This document shows, in pieces, positions 50,201-62,200 of a DNA stretch of 64,000 nucleotides (positions are counted from its first letter, which is position 1; each line of letters starts with the position of its first letter). The position numbers and the translations under genes are program-made. Below the pieces are notes generated by a model. That model made no database searches. It was not told the origin of the DNA and worked only from the letters and a program-made list of their open reading frames with translations. Origin of the DNA: Apostichopus japonicus (taxonomy: Eukaryota; Echinodermata; Holothuroidea; Aspidochirotida; Stichopodidae); contig NC_092578.1 in NCBI RefSeq assembly GCF_037975245.1, forward strand, positions 10,646,359 through 10,710,358. Direction: 5' to 3'.

Positions 50201-53200
50201 ACACTTACCAAGAGAGAAGGATCTGTATATAAACAATGTTAATGATATGTAAGTTTTATAAATACTATAAATAAATTATGTTCATGTTTTGTTATTATTA
50301 CAAATACCACTAATAAATTATGTTAATGATTTGTTCATACTGTAAAACATATTGAATAAACAATATAAAAATGAACAAAGGGAGGTTGCAGTCATGTACA
50401 TTTATTCAAGTACTTGAGGTTCCAAATACCAAAGTCCGAACACTGCTTTTTTGAGATCCATGTATCAGTGTCCTAGTACAGTAGTTAGAATCATAGTACT
50501 GAGAACGAGTACTTTTTCATGCAAGTACTTTTTGAGTACTTTTGATTTATTAATTATGCAAGAACCTCATGCTAATAACTGCTTCGAAGCAAATGATCTA
50601 ACAGTTGAATCTGATCACATTGCTTGGATCTTTATATTGTTTGCCAAATTCAGAATGCCTCTTTTGGACATAGGCATGACAAATTGTCAGTGCGCAAAAA
50701 CTATCTGACGTGTACACAAGGGTGTTAGACTACAATTGCAATCATGCTGTGCATTGTTTTGTACGTTAAGGCCCTGTCAAATCTCATCGGATTGCACGAA
50801 CGGACAAGAGTATGCGCAAAAAACAGTCATCTGGTTATTTCCGTTGGCAAAAGTTGTTGCGCATGCATCTGGGGGTTGCAACGTACCCAAAGTTCAATGG
50901 TGAAAACGGATTAAAAATGTACAAGGGATGGTCAGCAACGGATGAACAACGGATGAACAATGGAAGAACAACGAACGAACTAACGAACACCTAAATGAAA
51001 TTGCAATGGACAATTAACGGATAAAGAACATACAAAAAGTAGGAGTACCGGAAAAGTAACAGACATACCGGACTAGTAACGGAGAAGGAACGGTCTAAAA
51101 CCTGGGCCTCCGGAGTGCCTCAAAATCAGAACCCTTCAAGCTCTCAAGGAGTGAACAGGCCAAGAAGTCAACATGACAAAAGGAATGTCAAACACTGGTT
51201 CCAAAGGGAAAAGGAACACAAAGAGGACTGCAGCATCAATTGTAGCTCCTACATCCCAAGATGCAAGTGTCACAGAAGAAGAAGTTACAGAAGAAGAAGT
51301 CACAGAGGAAGAAGCCACAGAAACAGAAGTCACAGTATTAGAGGGCAGTGAAGAGGTGGAAGCTGCTCCAGGGGGGACAACTCAGGAGATCCAAAAGGCA
51401 TCATCTCTGTCTTCTGTTGCTTCTGATGTTCTTGATGTTGGCTTCAATGATAAGCATCTGTGCTTGTAAAACTGACACTGTGGTCTTGATGTTTGAATCT
51501 TTCTGAAGGGTCCATGATGTACTGTAGGTGTTGACGGTAGAGGTTATAGGAGCAGTATGAGGCGTTGGAGTGGACAAGATGGAAGTATGCTGCATCTTCG
51601 TTCTATGTCCGTCTGTTATACTTTTTCTGGCCAGAGTTCTCCCGTTTCTTCCGTGTAACGTACATTACTCATCTGTTCATTGTCAGTTCTATTCCTTTAC
51701 ACTTCCATTACTTCTGTTAGCATCCGTCGAAATAACGGTATATGTACTGCACTTCTTCGTTTCATCCGTTCTTTGTCCGTTAATGATCCGGTGAGCAATA
51801 GCAATAACCAGAGACGAACGGAGAAATACAGTATGACAAACGCATACAGAACGAACAAAACGCATGAGAAACTGATAAAACGGAAGCTTAACAGATTAGT
51901 AATGCATAAATAACAGAGACATTTTTCGGTGGATGTCCGTTCCAAGTTTTGTGCATGTTCAAAATCGACGCCGAACAAACCGGACCTTCCCGTTATAGAC
52001 ACCAGGAGGAGAAACGCAGACTAAACGGATACTAACGTACATCAACGGAGTGCCATTTTTTGTCTTTGTTCCCTCTCCGTTATTGCAATCCGGTGAGATG
52101 TGACAGAGCCTTTAGAAACAAACATCACTCATTTGCTTTCTTCATGTTCTTACAGGCTATAATTATACTTTGTACTTGGGTATAGCCTTGGCTACATGTA
52201 TGTGATACTGCTGGAATCCCATAAGGCTAATACAATGAGAATCGTCGAACACATATTCATGCTTTGACCTCTAACAAAACTATGACATTTGATTCTGTCA
52301 GGATCTTTCTGAGATAGGCTAGATGAAGTGAAAACAGAAGACTATGAAGTCAGCAGACAGATTTATATTTGGAACAATGAACAGTGAAGTAGAACTAAAC
52401 AGCTCAATCAGTGTAAGATGAAGGGCTCATGGAGATGAAAGTGCTGTGGAGGATCAAATTATTACCTTGTAATATTTTGTTAAAATGCAACAAATTGCTC
52501 AAAATGCAAGTTGTACATCTCACAAGCCAACAACTTTGCACAAACTGTTGGTAAAAGCCATAAATCAGAACAATTTGATATTCCCAATATAACAAGATAT
52601 TGTAGTGGATTGGCCGTTGGAACCTATCATGGCTTTCTCAGTTGCCAACCGTTGCCATTGTTAGGTGTGTGAGGGTGAACAGCAGTCCATATCCAGGGGA
52701 GGGGAGAAAGTTGTCCTTGTGTGTGTGTGTGCATGTCTGTCATTTGTGCAATTTTGTGTCAAAACCTCCTCCTAAATGGCTGTGCCAATTATCCTTGGTG
52801 AGAAGGTGAATGTAAAACATAACCACAGAAATGAAAGACATATTCAAGTTGCTCTGTGATTGGTAAAACTGTCACACTAAGTCCACTTTTGACTGGAATT
52901 GTAAGTAAGGCCTCCTTGTTAATGATCACTCAGTTCATACAAGAAAAAGGAACATGGGCATTTAAAAACAAATTGGATTTTCATTATTCTGTTAAAATCA
53001 ACAACAGACAAGCAGAACATTTATTAAACATTTTCAGCATCAAAGGAATATGATCGGAAATTGTCAAATAGAACCTTTTAAGCAGCAAAATAGATCAATT
53101 GCCTATTTATGATATAAGCTATCACACAAGCTGAGAAATGAAAGTTACTTACCTAACAAATGCTCACAGTTAGCTGCTACTTGAAGAAGTATGTTATCCA

Positions 53201-56200
53201 GAGCAAACGAACATCCCTGAATACGAAGAACCTGAAGATCTGTCCCACAATCTGCTATTAACCTATGCAGAAAGTATCAGTATTAATTTAAGTTACTAAT
53301 TCTCAATAAACCAGATAACCTAGAAGCTTTGTGATTCCTTACCATAAGATTTTTCAATTTCACAGAATCAAGAGTAGAACACGGAAAACAGGATTTCAAT
53401 GCAGTAATACAAAATAAACTTGAAACTGATAAAATAACACAGAAAACAAGCCTTATTATTTGATTATTTTCAAGTTATTATTAGAAACCCACTATTTGCA
53501 GCATGAGCTGACTTGCGAGTCCCTACAACTAGCACCCTAGTTGTCATAAAAACACATGGGTACACTAGTGAGCGAAAATCCTAATGTGAGAAAACACTAA
53601 TTTTTTTGGTAGCTAGGGAGTTACATTGGTTTTGTTTATTTCAGTTGTGCAAGAGCATATGGTTACCAGTGGTATGATGGTAAGCACATATTCCCTAATA
53701 ATTTTTTGTTAATTCTAAGTTCTTGCGAAAAGCACGGCAAGGGATTAGAAAGAAAATAAAAACACAAAAAGTGAAAACAGAATTTCAAGTTTAGAAAACA
53801 GAAAAATTATGGCTTAAAATATAGAAACACTGACATTACCTACTTGAGCAAACAAATTTTGTTAGTGGTGAATGCTACATATCTTTACTTAAATCATTAT
53901 GATAACTTACTGCCAAACCAAGTCAGCAAACATACTGTATAATCATCTATAAAAATAAGTGTCTGTTTGAGACTACTTGAGGTTTCAGAGAAAACATGTT
54001 TGTTAAAGTCTCCCAATATAAGAGTATCAACTCTATGAAACGAAAAGCTTTATGAGCAATGCTAAATATTTCAAAGATTACCTCAGACTTATTGCTCAGA
54101 ACTGCATAATATTTTACCCTTTCACAACGTGACAAGGGTTGACCAAAACCTTTCCACCAAAATATTATGAACTAAAAAATAAAAGAGGCATACCTATACA
54201 CCAAATATAAGACTCAATATAAGGTTGACCACTGCAAATAACTATTGACCTCCCATTAAAACAATACAAACCAGACACGTAAGAGGTTTCTACATACTAA
54301 GGAAAAGATTTACCAAAGCTGAACTACTGAGTTAGCCTGTTTACTTGGTTCCAGACTTTAAATGACCATGTAATTTCACAAAAAAACTAAGAACACCAGG
54401 TGGGAATACAGCTCAGTTTATAATACTCAAAATTGAGCAGTAGTAGAAATAATGGAACACAATCTTATTTAGTTTTAAACAATGTTTAAAGTATAATGTT
54501 CTTTCAATCTAGAATGTAAAAGTTTGCAGAACAAAAGAACAATCCTTTCATTTCATTGTGATAGGTAGTCATATTACACTGCAACAATATGGGATTTGCA
54601 TTTCAAATAAAAGTCATCAGAAATGAAACCCAGCACTAATTAACTGACTTAATTAGTCATATCTCATTAGTCTATGAATCTCCTTTCCCCTAGGAAATAT
54701 TTCTAACATATTACTTGCTTTTCTTTACTTTGGAATGTTTGAAGATTGGGTAGGCAGTGTCAATATCTGATGTTTCACTTTTGCTGCTTTAAAAATTCCC
54801 AAAATCATTGACCATTGCAGACCTCAATATGAACTCCACCAAAGATAGTGATCAGCAAGAATTCATTCAGAACCAGAATGCAAAAATGCATTGTGGTGTC
54901 GATGATGCAGTTTTCTTCATGAATCTGACATAATGTTTAGTGAGGGTGTACATGTTAACAAGGGTTTTCAAGAGTTTACCTTTGATGACCCCACATGACC
55001 TTTGACCACCACCAAACACAAAAGGCTTCTTTAACTCAATGTGGTACTTCTACACACTAAATTAAGGTCGGCCCAAGCTTCTAGTATCGCGATATCGTAA
55101 TTACAAGGTTTTCACAATTTGACCCCTGGTGACCCCAAATGACCTTTGACCTCCACTACAAACAATAGACTTTTTGTATTCAATGTGGTACTGTACTTCT
55201 ACACACTAAATATGAAGTCTGCCCATGCCTCCCATATTGAGATATCGTGTTTACAAGGTTTTCACTATTTGGCCCCTGGTGACCCCAAATGACCTTTGTC
55301 CTCCTTAAAAAACAATAGGCTTCTTGCACTCAATGTGATACTTCTACACACTAAATATGAAGTCTGCCCATGCCTCCCATATTGAGATATCGTATTTACA
55401 AGGTTTTCACAATTTGGCCCCTGGTGACCCCAAATGACCTTTGTCCTCCTTAAAAAAACAATAGGCTTCTTGCACTCAATGTGATACTTCTACACACTAA
55501 ATATGAGGTCCTCCCAAGCTTTCCTTCTTGAGATATGGTGTTTACAAGATTTTCACAATTTGACCCCTGGTGGCACCAAATGACCTTGACCTCCATTAAA
55601 AACAAAAGTCTTCTTGTACTCAATGTGGTACTTCTACACATTTAGTATGAAGTTGGTCCAACCTTCCCTTCTTGAGATATGGTGTTTGCAAGGTTTTCAC
55701 AATTTGACCCCTGGTGAACGCAAGTGACCTTTGACCTCCACCAAAAATAATAGGCTTCTTGTACCTAATGTGGTACTTCTACACATTTAATATAAAATTG
55801 GTGGGACCTTCCCTTCTTGAGATATTGTGTCTACAAGGTTTTCACAATTTGACCCATGGTGACCCCAAATGACCTTTGACCTCCACCAAAAACAATAGGC
55901 TCCTCCTATGCCTAATGTCCAATGTTAGTTACAATAAAATAAATTCCCTTCAGCTTTTGCTTCAATACTAGTAAAACTTTACCATTCTTTAAAATCCTGA
56001 TGTTGGGATGTGAGTCATAGCATTAGCACCTGCAGTAGCTAGTTACAGTAATAAAGTGCTCCTGTCATTAGACTCTGGCGGGTCTGTGTTCATGCAGAAG
56101 TGAATAGATCTAGTAACTGGAAATATCAGGTCACTTCATTGCAGAAGCTTTCACACTACAATATTGATTGCCCTTGAGGGGTCAGAATCCTCCCAGAAGG

Positions 56201-59200
56201 GACATCACGATTACAGGGTCTGATTCCAAGTACACTAGTGTCCACACTACCTACCACTACCATCTTAATCGCCCTTGCGGGTCAGATGCTCCTTGCATTC
56301 TCAAATGTGAACAGGGCTTTATGTGCCCATCTTTACAGTAGCAAAATCTGTTACATACAGTAATGTTCCAGACGCTCCTGCAATTCTAAACTATTAAGGC
56401 AAAAATGCAACAGAATTTGTCTCTCAAATGATTTTAACAGAAAACTGGAACATTCAGTGGTTCCGATGCCCAAACAAATTCATAGTGTGGTAAGCCATAC
56501 ATGTTAATAGTCACAAACTTTTGCACACAAAAATGAAGAGTATTTTCTATTGACTAATGAGGCAACATATAAACGAAGGTACCAGCAATCAGTTATCATG
56601 TTGACAAAGTCTGTTTATTGATACAGTATAGTATAACCAAAAGCCAGTTGGTTTTGTGATTCCTTGTCACATAATGTGCTCAAATTCAAAATCACAATCT
56701 GACTAATGTACAGCAAGTGAGTTAAATTGTCCAGGAGTTAAATATGAACCAGAAAATAGAGATTTCCACCTGTTATTTGTAACACCCTCATGTGGGTATC
56801 AACCTATTCATTCACTGGTAAGGATTTTACAGTATAGACTTTTTATTCCATAATATTTCAATACCTAGAAAGAACAGTCTTCTTATGTGAAATGTTGACA
56901 CAAAGATGTATGAATAAAAGAACATTTTCTTTTACAATGTTTGAGCTAGCAAATCACCATCCCTTTAATAAATGTGTGTGGATTGGTCATGATTTTCTGG
57001 CGTTAATAATCCAACCCAAGTCTTGGAGGGTTGAGATGGTCTTGTCCACCTAAAATAAAGAAATTACATATTACTTTTCTCTGAAACTTTGTAGATGTTT
57101 ATTGAAGTTCTTACTTTGTTAATTCTGCTGCAAACTTTTTGTTGTTCCCAAAGGCACACCATGAAACTGAAAGCTTTTGGATTTGTGATACCCTAGCTGT
57201 TAGACGTAAACTCTCCAGGAGCTGGCTGGTAACCTTCAAAAGGACCAAAATTAACATCATGTCAGTACACAGGCATGATATTAGATGTATGTTTTCTATA
57301 TCTTCAAACTGGTGTGGGCTTCAAATGCCACAGGCAATCTATGGTTCAATAATACTATACCAAAACTTGAAACACCTACACCAGGGATTCAGGATTTTTG
57401 AATGGAGGGTGTGTGGCTTTCATAAGGTGGTTGAAGCCCACTCCAGTGAAGAGGGCACTAGGGGGCCTTCCCCAGAAGAAAAATATAATTTTAGATGTGA
57501 AAGGATGCATTATGAGGAATATTTAGGCTATGAACTAGGTCTACATGCAAGCTTGTGCTAATAACTAAGTGTAATATTATGTGTGGTGTTGAAAAGTTAC
57601 TGCAAATTTCAGGTATCCTTCAATAAATGTGACAATTTAAAAAAAACTATGTGAACTGATTGACAAATTATTTAAAGGTCTAACACTTCTGTATGGCTCA
57701 TCTGGATGGAATCCATTTCTTCAATAACTACTGGATTCCCAATTCAAGCTGATAATTACTTGCCCAGACTATTGGCTACTTAGTTAAGTTCAAGGTTTCC
57801 AAAATGAGGGCATGATTGAATAAAATTTCAATGGCTTACCATGTGCCAATAGGGCTGCAGGTCCAGCTCAAGCAGAAGTAAGGAATCATAACAGTGGTCT
57901 CTGAACAAGGTACATGTCCTTGCAGCTCTACAAAGGTCTATGAAATCCAGCTTAGAGAAAATTAATGATATCAGCTCTCTCTGTTGGATAAAGGATTAAA
58001 TAAATAAAGCAGATGTAAACAAATGGAAAGAATGCCAATTTTGTGGCTGTTGTCTACCCACCATTCCCTCACCACATTTTAACATGAAAGAGATGCTATT
58101 TTGAAGGTCAATTCATGTCCATATACCAAACATTAGCAGCATTCATTTCAACATGTACCCAAATCAGTACATTCTATAAATTGGTGGCACACTGTAGCAA
58201 AGAAAGAAAAGAACTGATCAGGAAATTATAGATTTGTAATAGAATTGAGTTGCAAGCTAACTTTCTCTCTGTAGTTCTGGCATGGAAGACAATGTTGACC
58301 AGTAGATAGTGACCCATTAAAGGACATGGCAGAATTCCTATCAACTTCACTTCTAAATTATAAACAATTTGCCACATTTTGCCACATTTCTGTGATATTG
58401 TTATGCGTCACATATAAAAGCACATTATATCAAACAATCCTAATATAATGAACTGGCTATGTATGAAACAGAGATGGCAATTTCTTGCTGTATAATGGAG
58501 ACGGTCAGGAACTTCAAATATTGCGGCGAAATTAAACTTATCCCGGGTATATTTCATATTCACGGCAAAATGAAACTTATCCCGGGTATATTTCATATTC
58601 ACGGCGAAATTAAACTTATCCCGGGTATATTTCATATTCACGGCAAATTTAAACTAATCCCGGGGTACATTTGATATTCACGGCGAAATTAAACTTATCC
58701 TGGGTATATTTCATATTCACAGAGAAATTAAACTTATCCCGGGTACAGTATATTTCATATTCACGGCAAATTTAAACTAATCTCGGGTATATTTCATATT
58801 CACCGCAAAATTAAACTTATCCCGGGTATATTTCATATTCACGGCAAATTTAAACTAATCCCGGGTATATTTCATATTCACGGCAAATTTAAACAAATCC
58901 CGGGTATATTTCATATTCACGGCGAAATTAAACTTATCCCGGGTACAGTATATTTCATATTCCCGGCAAATTTAAACTAATCCCGGGTATATTTCATATT
59001 CACGGCAAATTTAAACTAATCCCGGGTATATTTCATATTCACGGCAAATTTAAACTAATCCCGGGTACATTTGATATTCACGGCAAATTTAAACTAATCC
59101 CGGGTACATTTGATATTCACGGCGAAATTAAACTTATCCCGGGTATATTTCATATTCACGGCGAAATTAAACTTATCCCGGGTACAGTATATTTCATATT

Positions 59201-62200
59201 CACTTGGGAAAACTCTATAGGAAGTTACATACCAAGATCAAACCTTTTCAAAGCTAACACTTCTAGGACTGGTATTCTAGAGACAAAAATGACAGAAACC
59301 TGTCTACAGCTAGAATACAACTCTGTATATCCCCTAGCTGCAAATAAAGGCTTTATTGAGGCAAAGTACATAGACCATGCCCTTCTATGCAACAATGCTA
59401 TGGATGTCATAGCAACAGATTCTTGCAAAGAGAAACTGCATTTGAAAATAAAAACATACCCAATATATTTGTGAATAATACTAGTCTACCATAGGTAAGG
59501 CTGCTGCTGATGAAATTCTGCTTTAGCAATCAAAAACATTTGAGCACAAACTGTTCTAGCTTGTTCAATAAGCTAAGCATATTATTTGCTTGCCAATATG
59601 GAACAAACCATTCAGCTAAAATGATGACTTCAAGAATTTGCTGAAGAGTGTTCACCAAAAGCCAGAAATGTCAGATACTGGCACCAGCTTATACCCCAAA
59701 CTGCACTTTCTCGATACTGCTTGATAATGCAAAGGTACAGTAAGTCATCAAGTGCCTGAGTAGGCTTGGAAGAGTAATTCCTGTTCTTCAGAATAGCAAC
59801 TCCTACATGAACTTGAACAGTAACTCCTGCTAATTTTAGGTCAAGACGCCACATAATTAGGATCATTTTAAGATTCCTTAATCATAACAGGAGGGAATGA
59901 AATCAAATTCATTTCACATGAGATAATGAGCCAAATATTACAGTACTGTCACTCCACACCAGCAGCATTTAATTCAATTTTGACTTTTCGGTCCTTCAAA
60001 TTCCGGGAGTGTGACTTAAAGCAGCATTTTGCGTTTGGTCGCCGTTTTCTACTTTTTTGACATGTCCATCAAGTTTTTACATATATCAATCACAAAACAG
60101 CAAACTAAGATATTAGCCAAGTTTTTCCCTGCCAACAACGTTAACTGGCGAGTAATTAAGGATATTTGCAGATAATGAGAAAAGTGTCCACGACAAATTC
60201 CACATATAGAATTAATCACATACACATTCCCCAAACCCACTAGTTTGAATTCAACCAATCAGAGATGCAGGTTTAGTTATGAGCCGTTGCTAAAAATAGA
60301 TTCAAGACTTTGCGTTGGTACAACCATGGAGGTAAAACCATGGAGTTGTTGTGGAACTCTCTGGTACAACTGCCATATAGACTGTACACAAATCAAGGAT
60401 GGTGTTGTATTACATACTGGTCAATGACTTTCGTAGTGTTTAAATATTCATATTATGGGCGAGGTTTATTGGGATCCCAACGGAAACTATCTTGGAGAAA
60501 AACAAAGTTGAAAGTTGCAAATTTTTCGACTTTTATGCCACCATTCAAAGTAAGATTTAAATAGGTAAGCTAGTTATGTATATCGTTATGGCATAGTGGA
60601 GTCAGTGAGTTTGAGAAAAGTCATAGAAAAGGACGCAAAATGCTGCTTTAACAAAAATCACTACAATACAATGATACAATTCAAGCTCTACTGACTTCTT
60701 AAGTTTGCTATTGGATCTACAAGGTAAAGTTTTTACGCATGTGTCATGATGATGGATTTCTCCTTGCTTTAAAGTTGTTTTGCTTCATATACTTATAGCC
60801 CCAATTCTACTTGCTCAACAGAATTTAAAAATAAACGGCATCAAAGTGACTTAGGTTAAGTATAAAACCAGGGAGTTCTTAGGGAGGAGATACATGCACA
60901 TAAACCCTTGAGATATCAGCGTTTCCGCCAAGGTTAACACAAAAATGTACAATCGTAAAGCTCTCTGCATGCTGGGTAGGAGAATTTGCCACAGGTCTTA
61001 TTGTCATAACTTCCACTGCAGTAGCGCCATGCAATATCAGCTTTAGTGAAAGTTCCACAGAAGTCATAGGCATGTCCCAAACAGTAGAAAAAATGCCAAT
61101 AGACCAATGCCAATAGACCAAATGGCAAAAATGCCAATAGACTAATAGTATTGTGGTGTACGTTAACTTCATGTGTTCCTTCACCTAGCCTTCTGTGGTA
61201 AATGTTAGTAACTGTACTGATAGGCACTGTTGCTGCCATGTTTGAATGTCTAATTGTAATGACATTATCAAATGCAACTTTAACCCACACAATCTCTACA
61301 AAAACGGGCATACATTACTGTACACCATCCTATTAATTACTCCAAGTTTTCTCTTCTAATTAAATATTGATATATTTAGTATGTATATTTTCACCAAGAG
61401 ATTCATGATACCACTGAATATTTATACATTTTTGACCTCAGTGAAGTTTTCAACATTAGCATAACATAATCCTGACAGTCTGCAGGGTTTACTAAAAGAC
61501 CAAGTGGGATTCTATTTAGTTTAAGCTGTAACGTATTATATCAAGGCTGGCTATACACCTCAATGTTTGACACCTCAATGTTTGACACAATTTTCTTATT
61601 TCGGGAGAAATTAGTCACCTATCCTGCATTAAGGGAGATAGCTCAAGTGTAAAGCTATAGCAATGGACAAATTATGTTGAATTTTAATTCATTACTGGAA
61701 CTATAATGTAAAGTTTAATGCATGTATGTTGTTAGAGAATTTCTTCTTGTTTAAAGTGGTTTCACTTGAGATATTCACAGCTCCAATCTAACAGCATCAA
61801 AATGACACATATAGTGTAAGAATATTTAAAGCTATACCAAACAGAAAATTCAGAAATGGTGCTGCTACCATTGGCTTCAAGAGAACAGTGAGGACCTCTG
61901 CAGCTCAGTTGCAGTACATCATCATTAATCAAACATGAACTTGAAAGAAGACTTCTTTGCACCATGAGAACACAGTAGTAGTCCTTTTATTGTTGCAGTA
62001 ACAGGCTTTCAATAACCCACTCCGATAGAGTCGGCTAAGGACTAGCCCCTCTGTGTGATCAGTTTGAACCTTGAAGATGAAATACTATAGCACCATATAA
62101 CATGAATATTCCTTTCAAAGGATGTTATTTATACTTAGGATGTTGAAAGACAATTGCGAATTCCTATATAAGCTAAGTGTGAGTGTGCAAATTTGATTAC

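Noticed and set aside
57139-57561. 140-codon plus-strand frame, the longest outside the giant exon
   Set aside because: No domain, no compositional bias, within an FBXL4 intron on the opposite strand; could be an eroded element but nothing supports it.
58408-58674. Frames with 13-residue NMKYTRDKFNFAV or LIPGIFHIHG repeats
   Set aside because: Product of the 39-bp minisatellite.
59224-59277. Minus-strand segment IPVLEVLALKRFDLG with acceptor and GTATGT donor, LRR-like
   Set aside because: It lies between the pre-F-box and F-box exons, which already join perfectly in phase 0 (…LP|RELISLIF…), so it is not part of FBXL4 and is too short to stand alone.
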